NCBI RefSeq assembly: GCF_900148505.1
Contig: NZ_FRXO01000002.1
Coordinates: 124,001 to 188,000 of the forward strand
DNA from: Pseudoxanthobacter soli DSM 19599
GTDB lineage: Bacteria; Pseudomonadota; Alphaproteobacteria; Rhizobiales; Segnochrobactraceae
Length of the DNA stretch: 64,000 nt
Direction of reading: 5' to 3'
A model generated the notes under the pieces. It made no database searches. It had not been told where the DNA came from and was given only the letters and a program-made list of their open reading frames with translations. The position numbers were made by a program, and so were the translations under genes. This document shows, piece after piece, positions 53,431-62,961 of this stretch. Positions within the stretch are counted from its first letter, which is position 1. Each line of letters opens with the position of its first letter.

Positions 53431-54546
53431 ATGACCACGGGTGAAGAACACCATGGGCGTAAAGAACGCCACGGTCGCGCTGATGGCGGACGCGCGCGCA
53501 CAGCACGGGTGCTGCGTTCCGTGAAGGCGGCCGGAGCGCTTTTGTTCGGCGCATGGCTGATGCTGGCCGCGCAGCCGGCGGCCGAGGCCGCATCGGACAT
53601 GCTGACCGCGCCCATGCTGTCGTCGCGCACGCCGGTGCTGCCGCTGCCGAGGCCCGGCTCGGAGGAATCCCTCCAGCCCCTCGGCGTTCCCGCGGCAGGC
53701 GCCGTGACGGTGCCGGGCATTCCCGCGGTGCCCTACGCCCAGCCGAACACGCCCAACACCGGCAAGCCCAGCGGCCAGGAAGTGCCGCTCTATCTCGTCG
53801 CCAAGCTGACGCCCGACGGCAAGCCGCTCAATGGCGGCGTGGTGTGGCGTGTGTTCGGCGACCATCCCGATGCCGCCGGCAAGCTGCCCCTGGTGGCGGT
53901 CGCGGCCGGTGGAGACGGCGAGTTCCGCCTGCGGCCGGGCGTCTATTTCGTGCATGCCGCCTATGGCAGGGCCGGCGCCACCAGCCGCGTCGACCTGACC
54001 CGCAGCGTCGTCAGCGAGACGGTGGTGCTGCACGCCGGCGGGCTCGAACTCGATGCGGTGATCGACGAGAACATCCCGCTGCCCGCCGACGAAGTGACCT
54101 TCGACATCTTCAAGGCCGAGGAAGACGCCAGCGGCGAGCGGCCGGCGGTGGTGCGCGGCGTCAAGCCGGGCGTGATCGTGCGCCTGCCGGCCGGCACCTA
54201 CCACGTCGCCAGCCACTATGGCGGCGTCAACGCGGTGATGCGGGCCGACATCGAGGTTGAGGCCGGCAAGCTCGTCAAGGCGACGCTGCACCACAAGGCC
54301 GCCGAGGTGACGCTGAAGCTCGTCGCCAAGCACGGCGGCGAGGCGCTCGCCAACACCCAGTGGTCGGTGAAGGCCGAGGACGGCAAGGTGGTGGCGGAGA
54401 AGATGGGCGCCTTCCCGAGCCTTGTGCTGGCCGAAGGCAAGTACGAGATCGTCGCGAAGAACGGCGAGAAGACCTACAGCCAGAGCTTCGACGTGGAGGC
54501 CGGCCAGAACCGCGATCTGGAGGTTCTGGCGCAGGATATGCGCTGA
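53431..54546 (+). CDS. Exported or anchored protein with three tandem beta repeats
   Basis: A 371-residue protein. A basic start is followed by a hydrophobic segment at about residues 32-52 (ALLFGAWLMLAAQPAAEA), a signal peptide or anchor. After a Pro-rich stretch, three similar units of about 85 residues occupy roughly 118-371. Each unit has an L-x-A/L-x(n)-W or F strand, a L-x-x-G-x-Y-x-V/I-x-x turn (LRPGVYFVHA, LPAGTYHVAS, LAEGKYEIVA) and a V-x-x-G final strand. The fold resembles carboxypeptidase-regulatory-like sandwiches. The function is unknown. The start is uncertain. A strong terminator follows. Confidence 0.75.
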   Translation: MTTGEEHHGRKERHGRADGGRARTARVLRSVKAAGALLFGAWLMLAAQPAAEAASDMLTAPMLSSRTPVLPLPRPGSEESLQPLGVPAAGAVTVPGIPAVPYAQPNTPNTGKPSGQEVPLYLVAKLTPDGKPLNGGVVWRVFGDHPDAAGKLPLVAVAAGGDGEFRLRPGVYFVHAAYGRAGATSRVDLTRSVVSETVVLHAGGLELDAVIDENIPLPADEVTFDIFKAEEDASGERPAVVRGVKPGVIVRLPAGTYHVASHYGGVNAVMRADIEVEAGKLVKATLHHKAAEVTLKLVAKHGGEALANTQWSVKAEDGKVVAEKMGAFPSLVLAEGKYEIVAKNGEKTYSQSFDVEAGQNRDLEVLAQDMR

Positions 54547-54614
54547 ACCGGTGAGGATCGGCGCTCAGTCGAACACGGACTCTCCGGACGGATCGTCCGT
54601 CCGTCGCACCCATG

Positions 54615-54650
54615 AAAAAGCGCCCCGGAACGGCTGTCCGGGGCGCTTTT
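54615..54650. terminator. Strong bidirectional rho-independent terminator
   Basis: A-run plus GCGCCCCGGA / TCCGGGGCGC stem and TTTT. It closes the repeat-protein gene and could also stop minus-strand transcription from thrS. Confidence 0.93.
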
Positions 54651-54690
54651 CTGTTCTCGGCGGTCGCGCCAGGCTGCTGCGGTAGCCGCC

Positions 54691-54806
54691 AGAGCATTAC
54701 CCGTTCAGATCGAACCGATCTCAACGACTAGAAGGCGCTCAAGCTTTTGAAGCTGGAGCGACTTCTTGTCGATCTGATGAGTCCATCAGATCGGAAGGCG
54801 CTCCAG
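54691..54806. repeat. RIME-like double-palindrome repeat, copy D
   Basis: Shows GTTCAGATCG and CGATCTCAAC inner arms, then GATCTGATGA / TCCATCAGATC with outer GGAGCGACTTC / GAAGGCGCTCC. The last 21 bases are translated as the end of thrS, including its stop codon. Confidence 0.88.
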
Positions 54807-56762
54807 GCGCGCGCGCTTCAGATCCGGCGGCACCGCCTCATCGACGAGGAGCGCGATCGCTTCCTCCAGCTTCATCGACACCTGATCGCGCGAACCGAGG
54901 CGCCGGATGGAGATGGTTCCCTCCTCCGCCTCTCGCTTGCCGGCGATCAGCATCACCGGCACCTTGGCCAGCGAATGCTCGCGCACCTTGAAGTTGATCT
55001 TCTCGTTGCGCAGGTCGATCGAGGTACGCAGGCCGGCAGCCACCAGCTTCTCGCGCACCGCGACGGCATAGTCGTCGGCGTCGGAGGTGATGGTGGTCAC
55101 CAGCGCCTGCACCGGCGACAGCCACAGCGGGAAGTGGCCGGCGAAGTTCTCGATCAGGATGCCGATGAAGCGTTCCATCGAGCCGCAGATGGCGCGATGG
55201 ACCATGACCGGGGTCTTCTTGGCGCCGTCCTGGTCGATATAGAACGCGCCGAAGCGCTCCGGCAGGTTGAAGTCGACCTGGGTGGTGCCGCACTGCCAGT
55301 CGCGGCCGATGGCGTCGCGCAGCACATATTCGAACTTCGGCCCGTAGAACGCGCCCTCGCCCGGATTGATGGCGGTCTTGATCCGCCCGCCGGACTGCGC
55401 CGCGATCTGCTCCAGCACCCGGCTCATGACGTCCTCGGCATGATCCCACAGCGCGTCGGAGCCGACGCGCTTCTCGGGCCGGGTGGAGAGCTTCACCACG
55501 ATCTCCTCGAAACCGAAATCGGCATAGGTCGAGAGGATCAGGTCGTTGATCTTCAGGCACTCGGCGGCGAGCTGGTCCTCGGTGCAGAAGATGTGAGCGT
55601 CGTCCTGGGTGAAGCCGCGCACGCGCATCAGCCCGTGCATGGCGCCCGACGGCTCGTAGCGGTGGACCGCGCCGAACTCCGCGAGCCGCATCGGCAGATC
55701 GCGATAGGATTTCAGCCCGTGCTTGAAGATCTGCACGTGACCGGGGCAGTTCATCGGCTTCAGGGCGAACACGCGTTCATCGTCGGTCTCGTCGCCGGCC
55801 GACTGCACCTTGAACATGTTCTCGCGATACCAGCCCCAGTGGCCGGAGATCTCCCACAGCGACTTGTCGAGCACCTGCGGCGCGTTGACTTCGGCATAGT
55901 CGGCCGCGAGCCGGCGGCGCATGTAGGCGATCAGGCCCTGGAAGATCTGCCAGCCGTTCGGGTGCCAGAACACCACGCCGGGACCTTCCTCCTGGAAATG
56001 GAACAGGTCCATCTCCCGGCCGAGGCGGCGGTGGTCGCGCTTGGCCGCTTCCTCAAGCATGGTGAGGTAGGCGTTGAGGTCGGCGTCGGACTGCCAGGCG
56101 GTACCGTAGATGCGCGACAGCATCGGGTTGTTGGCATCGCCGCGCCAGTAGGCGCCGGCCACCTTCATCAGCTTGAAGGACTGGCCGATCTGGCCGGTGG
56201 TGGCCATATGGGGACCGCGGCAGAGGTCGAACCAGTCGCCCTGGCGGTAGATCTTGATGGTCTGGTCGGCGGGGATCGCGTCGACGAGCTCGACCTTGAA
56301 GTTCTCGCCCTTGTCGGCGAAGACCTTCTTGGCCTCGTCGCGAGTCCAGACTTCCTTGGTGAACGACGCATTGCGCGCGATGATCTCGCGCATCTTCTGC
56401 TCGATCCGCGGCAGATCTTCCACGGTGAACGGCTCGTTGCGGTGGAAGTCGTAATAGAACCCGTTCTCGATCACCGGACCGATGGTGACCTGGGTGCCGG
56501 GATAGAGTTCCTGCACCGCCTCGGCCATGACATGGGCGGCGTCGTGGCGGATCAGCTCGAGCGCGCGCGGGTCCTCGCGGGTGACGATCTCGATGCGGGC
56601 GCCGTCGGGCACCGCGTCGGAGAGGTCCTGCACCACGCCGTCGACGGCGATGGCGACGGCCTTCTTGGCGAGCGACTTGGAAATGGATTCGGCGACGGCC
56701 CGGCCGGTCACGCCGTCTTCAAAGGCGCGGCGAGCGCCATCGGGAAAGGAGAGTTCGATCAT
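54786..56762 (-). CDS. thrS: Threonyl-tRNA synthetase
   Basis: A 658-residue class II synthetase in standard order: TGS domain (1-65), editing domain with the HHxxxH-like [15 protein letters not shown] region (65-240), catalytic domain ([10 protein letters not shown] with a zinc Cys, [24 protein letters not shown]) and anticodon-binding domain from about 555. Start 56762 (MIELSFPDG) fits the TGS start; the upstream in-frame ATG adds seven unneeded residues. Its last six residues (LERLPI) and TGA come from the intergenic repeat, so the natural C-terminus seems to have been overwritten. Confidence 0.94.
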   Translation of the reverse strand: MIELSFPDGARRAFEDGVTGRAVAESISKSLAKKAVAIAVDGVVQDLSDAVPDGARIEIVTREDPRALELIRHDAAHVMAEAVQELYPGTQVTIGPVIENGFYYDFHRNEPFTVEDLPRIEQKMREIIARNASFTKEVWTRDEAKKVFADKGENFKVELVDAIPADQTIKIYRQGDWFDLCRGPHMATTGQIGQSFKLMKVAGAYWRGDANNPMLSRIYGTAWQSDADLNAYLTMLEEAAKRDHRRLGREMDLFHFQEEGPGVVFWHPNGWQIFQGLIAYMRRRLAADYAEVNAPQVLDKSLWEISGHWGWYRENMFKVQSAGDETDDERVFALKPMNCPGHVQIFKHGLKSYRDLPMRLAEFGAVHRYEPSGAMHGLMRVRGFTQDDAHIFCTEDQLAAECLKINDLILSTYADFGFEEIVVKLSTRPEKRVGSDALWDHAEDVMSRVLEQIAAQSGGRIKTAINPGEGAFYGPKFEYVLRDAIGRDWQCGTTQVDFNLPERFGAFYIDQDGAKKTPVMVHRAICGSMERFIGILIENFAGHFPLWLSPVQALVTTITSDADDYAVAVREKLVAAGLRTSIDLRNEKINFKVREHSLAKVPVMLIAGKREAEEGTISIRRLGSRDQVSMKLEEAIALLVDEAVPPDLKRARLERLPI

Positions 56763-56980
56763 AATGCACCTTGGTTTGCTCACTCACTGCCCACGAGCGC
56801 AGGTAAGCGGAGTTGAAACGGGCCGCGCACGGCACCGGTCTTGAACCACGCCTCAATGGACGCGGATCGCGGCGTTTTCGCGCCCCAGCGGCCGGGCGTC
56901 AACTCAAAGCTGACGTGCGGCGGTTTCGGATGAGGGATGACGGCGGCGGCCTTGTTCGCAAGAACGGCAGCCCGGATGGA

Positions 56981-57388
56981 TCAGCGGTCGAGCCGCGTCT
57001 TCGGATCGATGTGGCGGCCGGTCCAGCGGCCGTAGCGCCATGGCGACCACCACCGCGCCGCAGCCGGCGCCGCTTCCGGAATAGGGTCGAAGCCGCTCGC
57101 CCCCAGGGGATGGCAGCGCATGAGGCGGGCGAGCGTCATCCAGCCGCCGGCCCAGAAGCCGTAGCGGCCGATGGCTTCCTCGCCGTAGGCCGAGCACGAC
57201 GGCAGGTAGCGGCAGGCATTGGGCAGAAGCGGCGACAGCGTCAGCCGGTAAACCCGGATCAGGATGCGAGCGAGAAACACGCCGGGGCGGAATGTGGGGC
57301 CGCGCGCGGCGGCCGGAGGGACAGGCTCCGACTGGTCCGCCTCGTCCGGCATCGCCGGATCGTCCCGCCAATTGCAGCCGAGACACAT
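56981..57388 (-). CDS. yidD: Membrane protein insertion efficiency factor YidD
   Basis: A 135-residue protein with the YidD core YRLTLSPLLPNACRYLPSCSAYGEEAI and RCHPLGASGFDPIP, including the three conserved cysteines. It assists YidC-dependent insertion at the inner membrane. The N-terminal 35 residues are variable; a second ATG (57352) is possible. It starts 11 bases after the NifU-like gene stop, and this pair followed by thrS is a conserved Hyphomicrobiales order. Confidence 0.92.
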   Translation of the reverse strand: MCLGCNWRDDPAMPDEADQSEPVPPAAARGPTFRPGVFLARILIRVYRLTLSPLLPNACRYLPSCSAYGEEAIGRYGFWAGGWMTLARLMRCHPLGASGFDPIPEAAPAAARWWSPWRYGRWTGRHIDPKTRLDR

Positions 57389-57399
57389 CGCGCGACGCC

Positions 57400-57846
57400 T
57401 CAGGCCGGAGGGGCTGCGCGGGCGGCGAGCGCCTTGTCGATGGCCTCGACCGTCGCGTCGAACGTCAGCAGCGTCGAGGCGTGGCGGGCCTTGTAGTCGC
57501 GCACCGGCTCCAGCACCGCGAGTTCGGCGAAGCGGCCTTCCGGCGGGGGGCCGTCTTCCTTCAGCATCCGGCGCATGGCATCGCGGACGGCGCGCACCTC
57601 GTCGATCCCGGCGCCGACAACATGGCGCGCCATGATCGCCGAAGAGGCCTGGCCGAGCGCGCATGCGCGCACCTGATGGGCGAAATCGGCGATCATGTCG
57701 CCTTCAAGCCTCACTTCGACAGTCACCGTCGAGCCGCACAGCCGGGAATGAGCGCTCGCCGTGCCATCCGCATGGTCGAGATGGCCGAGCCGGGGAATAT
57801 TGCCGGCATAGGTCAGGATGCGCGTGCTGTAGACCGTATCGAGCAT
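57400..57846 (-). CDS. NifU/IscU-like iron-sulfur scaffold lacking the third cysteine
   Basis: A 148-residue protein related to IscU/SufU scaffolds. [11 protein letters not shown] and [14 protein letters not shown] keep two of the three cluster cysteines. The third position, normally Arg-x-x-Cys before the last helix, reads [11 protein letters not shown], without Cys. Such two-cysteine forms occur in Hyphomicrobiales and may deliver rather than assemble clusters; that is inference. It is co-transcribed with yidD. Confidence 0.85.
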   Translation of the reverse strand: MLDTVYSTRILTYAGNIPRLGHLDHADGTASAHSRLCGSTVTVEVRLEGDMIADFAHQVRACALGQASSAIMARHVVGAGIDEVRAVRDAMRRMLKEDGPPPEGRFAELAVLEPVRDYKARHASTLLTFDATVEAIDKALAARAAPPA

Positions 57847-58177
57847 GGCGGCAGTCCGTCCATCGTCGCTGAAACCGCTACGTACCGTCTTGCAAGGGAC
57901 CGGTTTCACTCCCTCCGCTGACGTCCTATATAGGGTGCGAACGCAGCCGGTCGACAGTCCTGCTCCCTATCCTTTCGCATGTCATCGTCACGGCAAGGCG
58001 GGAAAGAGGCTGTCGCCGGACCGGATGCCTCGCGGCGGCCGGCATCGGCGACGGGACCCGTCGCCGGCCGGATCGGACCGCGGGAATGTCGCGGCGGGTC
58101 ACGAATTGGACGACAGATCAGGAATCGAACGCCCCGGAACGGATATCACCGGCCGGGAGCGGGAGGGGAGCCCCCCG
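57847..58177. other. Divergent promoter region of the scaffold gene and folE
   Basis: About 330 bases without a gene. It contains the perfect palindrome CCTATATAGG at 57925-57934, which also looks like a -10 box for either strand; the remainder is GC-rich leader of folE ending in GGGAGGGGAG. Confidence 0.55.
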
Positions 58178-58807
58178 ATGGATGCCGTTGTAAAGAGTCT
58201 CTCCGACCGCCGCGAACGCGACGCCACCGCGCCCGCGCGCCCGAGCCGCGAGGAAGCGGAAGCGGCCGTGCGCACGCTGATCCAGTGGGCCGGCGACGAC
58301 CCGGACCGCGAGGGGCTGCTCGACACGCCGCGCCGGGTGACCGCGGCCTACGATGAATTCTTCCGGGGTTATCGCGACGACGTCGCCGCCGTGCTGGACC
58401 GTACCTTCGAGGAGGTCAGCGGCTACAGCGACATGGTGCTGGTGCGCGACATCCCGTTCTATTCCCATTGCGAGCACCACATCGTGCCGTTCATCGGCAA
58501 GGCCTACATCGCCTACTATCCCTCCAAGGGCGTGGTGGGGCTCTCCAAGCTGGCGCGGCTGGTGGACGTGTTCGCCCGGCGGCTCCAGACTCAGGAGAAC
58601 CTGACCGCTCAGGTGGTCCAGGCGATGGAGGACTATCTGCATCCCCGCGGCGCCGCCGTGCTGTTCGAGGCCGAACACCAGTGCATGTCGCTGCGCGGCG
58701 TGCAGAAGGCCGGCGTCTCGACCGTCACCAGCCAGTTCACCGGCGTGTTCAAGGACAACCCGGCCGAACAGGTCCGCTTCATGACCATGATCCGCGGAAC
58801 GCGCTGA
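58178..58807 (+). CDS. folE: GTP cyclohydrolase I
   Basis: A 209-residue enzyme making dihydroneopterin triphosphate for folate. Zinc ligands are visible: Cys98 and His101 ([10 protein letters not shown]) and the later Cys in [10 protein letters not shown]. The homodecamer core ([38 protein letters not shown]) is intact. Start 58178 has GGAGGGGAG upstream. The hisI gene follows 42 bases later, a frequent neighbour in the order. Confidence 0.95.
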   Translation: MDAVVKSLSDRRERDATAPARPSREEAEAAVRTLIQWAGDDPDREGLLDTPRRVTAAYDEFFRGYRDDVAAVLDRTFEEVSGYSDMVLVRDIPFYSHCEHHIVPFIGKAYIAYYPSKGVVGLSKLARLVDVFARRLQTQENLTAQVVQAMEDYLHPRGAAVLFEAEHQCMSLRGVQKAGVSTVTSQFTGVFKDNPAEQVRFMTMIRGTR

Positions 58808-58849
58808 CCGATAGCGTCAGCGCGCGTCCGCCCGGATGGACCAACCTCC

Positions 58850-59359
58850 GTGTGCGCTTCCTGCCCGCCTTCCTCACCCGCTGCCGACCCGGCGTCCGGC
58901 GACAGCCGCGTCTCGTTCCCCGCTCCCGGTTCCAAGGCCGAGCTTGAGAGCGGCCTTGCGCTGACGCCGCGTTTCGACGCGGCGGGTCTCGTGACGGCCG
59001 TTGTCACCGACGCCGCCGACGGGACCGTGTTGATGCTCGCCCACATGAACGCGGAGGCGCTGCGGCTCACTGTCGAAACCGGCGTCGCGCACTACTGGAG
59101 CCGCTCGCGCAACGCGCTGTGGCGGAAAGGCGATACCTCCGGCTCTCTGCAGCACGTGCGCGAGATGCTGGTCGACTGCGATCAGGATGCCGTGGTGCTG
59201 AAGGTCTCGGTCGACGGTTCCGGAGCAAGCTGCCACACCGGACGCCGGAGCTGCTTCTACCGGGCCGTCGATCTCGGCCCCGGCGGCGGCGCGCTACGCT
59301 TCGTCGAGGCCGAACCGATGGTCGATCCCGAGGCGCTCTACGGCAAGGGGCCGGCCTGA
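58850..59359 (+). CDS. hisI: Phosphoribosyl-AMP cyclohydrolase
   Basis: A 169-residue enzyme of the third histidine step, here as the single-domain form (no HisE fusion). The metal site DCDQDAVV (109-116) and zinc cysteines Cys128 and Cys135 in [14 protein letters not shown] are present. The only start codon before the conserved region is the GTG at 58850, which has no obvious ribosome site, so the true N-terminus is uncertain. Confidence 0.92.
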   Translation: MCASCPPSSPAADPASGDSRVSFPAPGSKAELESGLALTPRFDAAGLVTAVVTDAADGTVLMLAHMNAEALRLTVETGVAHYWSRSRNALWRKGDTSGSLQHVREMLVDCDQDAVVLKVSVDGSGASCHTGRRSCFYRAVDLGPGGGALRFVEAEPMVDPEALYGKGPA

Positions 59360-59372
59360 CGGCGGCCGGCCC
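59348..59372. terminator. Hairpin at the hisI stop
   Basis: Perfect nine-base stem GGGCCGGCC / GGCCGGCCC with the TGA stop at the start of the loop region; no T-run. It lies between convergent hisI and CBS genes. Confidence 0.45.
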
Positions 59373-59407
59373 GATACGCATCTGTTTCCGCTCGGAAATG
59401 CGCGCCC

Positions 59408-59836
59408 TTACACCATGGTGATGTAGTTGCGCATGCTTTCGGCCTCGTCCTCGGCCTGGGCGATGCGGTGCTTGACGACGTCGCCGATGGAGACAACGCC
59501 GACGAGCCTGCCGTCGCGAACGACGGGCATGTGGCGGAACCGGCGGGCGGTCATGCGTTCCATCACCTCGGTGACGGTCTGGCTTTCGGTCGCGGTTTCG
59601 ACCGCCCGGGTCATGTGATCCGAGACCCGGTGATCGAGCACCGACGCGCCGGCGGACGAGAGCGCGCGCACGATGTCGCGCTCGGAGATGATCCCCGCGA
59701 TTGCCTCGCCGCGGACGACGATGACGGCGCCGATGTGGCGCGCGGCCAGCAGGTCGCAGACCTCGGCAATGGTGGCTTCGGGATCGATGGTGGCGATGTC
59801 CCGGCCCTTCTTGGCCAGAATGGCGGCAACGGTCAT
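59408..59836 (-). CDS. Two-CBS-domain protein
   Basis: A 142-residue protein consisting of a tandem CBS pair: the first at about residues 1-60 (IATIDPEATIAEVCDLLAARHIGAVIVV), the second at about 68-128 (ATESQTVTEVMERMTARRFRHMPVV, VGVVSIGDVVKHRI). Such pairs bind adenine nucleotides and form dimers that act as energy sensors. No catalytic domain is attached; the partner is unknown. Confidence 0.93.
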   Translation of the reverse strand: MTVAAILAKKGRDIATIDPEATIAEVCDLLAARHIGAVIVVRGEAIAGIISERDIVRALSSAGASVLDHRVSDHMTRAVETATESQTVTEVMERMTARRFRHMPVVRDGRLVGVVSIGDVVKHRIAQAEDEAESMRNYITMV

Positions 59837-60018
59837 GGCATGTCCTCCCTTGGGCTTGCCCCGGCCCCCGCAAGGGCGCGGGGCCGCATGGTGCCGCCGG
59901 AGTCAGCCATCCGTTCCGGCGGCTCGCGCAGGTTTCGTCCCGCGTCGTTTCACCACCGATGATGCCATGAATTGCAGGGAATGCCAGCTTTTAGGCGCGT
60001 TCGTCCGCCGGCGCGCCG

Positions 60019-60771
60019 TCAGGCGGGATCGTGCTGACGCCCCACGGGGTCGAACAGCGGGAACAGCACAAGGCCCACAAGGAAGCCGCCGATGTGGGCC
60101 TCCCAGGCGATGCCCGCATCGCCGCCGCCACCGAGAAGCGGCAGGTTGAACACGCCGAACAGGATGTTGAGCCCGAACCAGATGCCGAGGAACGACATCG
60201 CCTGACGGTTGCGGACGACACCGGCGAGGCTGGTGGCGGGGCGGCGATAGGCCCAGTCCGGTGCGGCCCGGCGCCAGCCGCCGAGCGGCGCACCCGGCTC
60301 GAACACGAAGCGGGCGGCGGCGGCCATCTGGCCGGAGATCGCCGCCGACGCGCCGACCACCGGCACCGGCTCGCCGAAATGCAGGGCGAGATGCAGCGCC
60401 GCGCCGCCGATGGTCGCGAGCGCGGAAAAGGCGAGGAAGCGCGCGGTGCCGAACCGGCGCGCGACGGCGCTGCCGAACGCCAGCATCCAGACGGCGTTGA
60501 CGATGAGGTGCAGCCAGCCGCCGTGCAGGAAGCCGTAGGTGAGGAACGTCCAGAGATCCGCCCCGAGGCCACCCGGGAGCGGCTCCGAGCCGACCGGCAT
60601 GGCGTAGCGGATGGGGATGAAGGCGAACGTGAGGATGACCCAGAGGTCCTGCTGCGGCGACAGCAGCGCGTCGCGGATCGCCTGGATCGCAGCGAAGATC
60701 GCGAGCAAGGCCACGACCACCCCGGGGATGTTGAAGACGGGTTCGCGCGTCGGCTGCTCGTAGTCGCTCAT
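60019..60771 (-). CDS. Rhomboid-family intramembrane serine protease
   Basis: A 250-residue protein with about six helices. The nucleophile Ser142 lies in VVGASAAISG, and His226 in AHIGGFLVG completes the dyad; HGGWLHLIVNAVWML is the conserved second-helix motif. A longer than usual loop (residues about 158-185) follows the catalytic Ser. It should cleave membrane-embedded substrates; these are unknown. Start 60771 (MSDYEQPTREP) is the first ATG that keeps the normal length. Confidence 0.92.
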   Translation of the reverse strand: MSDYEQPTREPVFNIPGVVVALLAIFAAIQAIRDALLSPQQDLWVILTFAFIPIRYAMPVGSEPLPGGLGADLWTFLTYGFLHGGWLHLIVNAVWMLAFGSAVARRFGTARFLAFSALATIGGAALHLALHFGEPVPVVGASAAISGQMAAAARFVFEPGAPLGGWRRAAPDWAYRRPATSLAGVVRNRQAMSFLGIWFGLNILFGVFNLPLLGGGGDAGIAWEAHIGGFLVGLVLFPLFDPVGRQHDPA

Positions 60772-61033
60772 CGGACCGTGTTCCCGGATCGGTGCTGCAA
60801 GGCGTGGCGGCAGCGGCAGCCCGCGAGCCCCGCCACCGCTTGATAGGCGAGGCCCCGCCGGGCCGCAAGGCGCGCACCGGGGCGTTCCGGGGGCAGGCGC
60901 CGCCGGTAACACTCCGGTTGCCTTACCAAAGCCTGACGACAATCGAGACAGGTCGAATCAAATTTCCGCCTTGGATTTAGCCGCGGCGCAACGCGCTTCA
61001 GCCATCATGGCGCCGTTGAACAGGACCGACGGA

Positions 61034-61654
61034 ATGATCCGACGCCGCGCCGCCCTCATCGCCCTTCTCTCCGCTGCCTTGATGCCGCGGGGGGCGATCG
61101 CGCGCGATTTCGATGCGAAAGTGTTCATGCCGGTGCTGGGTTCCGCGCCGGCGCCGGTCGGCTATGTCGATTTCTGCCACCGCCACGGCGACGACTGCCA
61201 TGCCCGCACCGCCCACCCGGTGGTGGTGACGCTGAACGACGACCGCTGGCTCGATCTGATCGTGGTCAACCGCTCGGTCAACGACCGCATCGCGGCGGCC
61301 ACCGACATGGAGGTTTTCGGCGTCGAGGAATACTGGGACTATCCCGTCGACCGCGGCGACTGCGAGGACTATGTGCTCCTCAAGCGCCGCGAGCTGATGC
61401 AGCGCGGCTGGCCCGCCTCCGCCCTGCTCATCACCGTGGTCCGCGACGAGGACGGCGCCGGCCATGCCGTGCTGACGGTTCGGACCGACCGGGGCGATCT
61501 CGTGCTCGACAACAAGGTCGAGATCATCCGCCCCTGGTTCCAGACGCCCTATTCCTACATCAAGCGCCAGTCGCCGCGCGATGCCTCAGCCTGGGACCGG
61601 ATCGACGACCGGCGGCCGGAATCCTCGGTTTCCAGCATCAAGCATCAGCGCTGA
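61034..61654 (+). CDS. Periplasmic transglutaminase-like cysteine peptidase (LapG/BTLCP type)
   Basis: A 206-residue exported protein; a basic-hydrophobic signal peptide covers about residues 1-24. The catalytic set is complete: Cys110 in DRGDCEDYVLLK, His144 in GAGHAVLTV and Asp159 in LVLDN. LapG, the best known member, clips an adhesin under cyclic-di-GMP control by LapD. No LapD or adhesin is encoded here, so the partner system is unknown. Start 61034 (MIRRRAALIALL) is chosen for the signal peptide. Confidence 0.9.
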   Translation: MIRRRAALIALLSAALMPRGAIARDFDAKVFMPVLGSAPAPVGYVDFCHRHGDDCHARTAHPVVVTLNDDRWLDLIVVNRSVNDRIAAATDMEVFGVEEYWDYPVDRGDCEDYVLLKRRELMQRGWPASALLITVVRDEDGAGHAVLTVRTDRGDLVLDNKVEIIRPWFQTPYSYIKRQSPRDASAWDRIDDRRPESSVSSIKHQR

Positions 61655-61682
61655 CGCCGCCTCGGGATGGCCTCGCGGCGTT

Positions 61683-62696
61683 TCAGCCGATGTCCTCCCA
61701 CCGGCCTGACGTTTCCGAGCGGACGAGCGCATCGAGGATCTGCATCCCCTTGATCGAGTGTTCGATGCCGTATTCGCGCGGCACCTCGCCGCGCACCATG
61801 CGGACGAACCAGTCGCCCTGCTCGGCATATTGATCCGACTGCGGAATGGTCTCGACGACGGCCGAGCGGTCGTTCAGCAGACCCTCGACATCGACGGAGA
61901 TATAGGTGCGCTCCGCCTGGGGGGCGTTCGCCGGCACCTCGATCTCGAGCTTGCCCTTCGGGCCGAAGATGTTGAAGCGCTGATAGGGCGCGATCTGGGT
62001 GCCGACGGTGAAGTCGGCGCGGCGGCCGTCGCCGAAATCGAGGATGCCGGTGGTGAGCCGGTCGACCCCGAACACCGGATCGCGATCCATCAGCGCGATG
62101 GCGCGCTTCGGCTCGGCCTCGAACATGAAGCGCGCGGCGGTGACGGGATAGCAGCCGATGTCGAGCAGCGCGCCGCCGCCGGTCTCGGGCTTGTTGCGGA
62201 TATTGGCCGGATCGACGTTGTTGTAGGAGAAGAACATCTGCAGCACCTGGGCTGGGCCGATGGTGCCCTCCCGCACGATCTCGCGCGCGCGGAGCCATTG
62301 CGGATGGAAGCGCACCATGAACGCCTCCATCACCATGGGATCGGCCGGCAGCCTGCGCAGCCGCGCCGCGTCGGCGGCATCGAGCCCGATCGGCTTCTCG
62401 CACAGCACCGCCTTGCCGGCCTCGGCGGCCCGGATAGTCCAGTCGACGTGAAGATTGTTCGGCAGCGGATTGTAGACGCCGTCGATCTCGGGATCGGCCA
62501 GAAGCTCTTCATAGGATGAATAAGCCTTCGGAATGCCGAGTTCCGCGGCCGCCTGGCGCGCCCGCTCCCCATCCCGCGAGGCGATGGCCGCGACCACGCC
62601 GAGGCGCGATCGCTGGAGACCGGGAATGACCTTGCCGGTTCCGATGCGGGCCGTCGAGAGAATGCCCCAGCGAAACGGCGCTGCGGTTTGCGACAT
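61683..62696 (-). CDS. Gfo/Idh/MocA family oxidoreductase (second)
   Basis: A 337-residue dehydrogenase. The Rossmann loop GILSTARIGTGKV near residue 10, NPLPNNLHVDWTIRA, the catalytic Lys motif CEKPIG near residue 98 and GGALLDIGCYPV near 177 (Tyr at the position that is His in the enzyme at 10103) place it in the dihydrodiol/D-xylose dehydrogenase-like branch. The substrate is unknown. A DeoR regulator gene lies upstream in the same direction, separated by 265 bases. Confidence 0.9.
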   Translation of the reverse strand: MSQTAAPFRWGILSTARIGTGKVIPGLQRSRLGVVAAIASRDGERARQAAAELGIPKAYSSYEELLADPEIDGVYNPLPNNLHVDWTIRAAEAGKAVLCEKPIGLDAADAARLRRLPADPMVMEAFMVRFHPQWLRAREIVREGTIGPAQVLQMFFSYNNVDPANIRNKPETGGGALLDIGCYPVTAARFMFEAEPKRAIALMDRDPVFGVDRLTTGILDFGDGRRADFTVGTQIAPYQRFNIFGPKGKLEIEVPANAPQAERTYISVDVEGLLNDRSAVVETIPQSDQYAEQGDWFVRMVRGEVPREYGIEHSIKGMQILDALVRSETSGRWEDIG

Positions 62697-62961
62697 CGGA
62701 CGTACCTCCACGGATGGGCCTGAAAACGGCGTCTTATGGCCCCGGCCGACGTTCCGATGACGCGCCGCGGATTGCGGAGCTTGAAGGCAAGCGCACGGTC
62801 TGGCGGAAACGGGCCGAACGTCGGGCGGGCTTTTCCGCACTATCGTCGGCTTTGGACCGATGAAGCAAGCCTTCGTTGGCCGGCGAAAAAGCCGTGGCCC
62901 GCAGAAGCACATCGGATGCGGGCGTGGAAGATCGCAGGCGGAGGGAGCAAGGCTATCCCGC

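Noticed and set aside
57847-58177. A riboswitch or other leader structure before folE.
   Set aside because: Only a ten-base palindrome is visible; no conserved tetrahydrofolate, preQ1 or molybdenum-cofactor aptamer features could be recognised.
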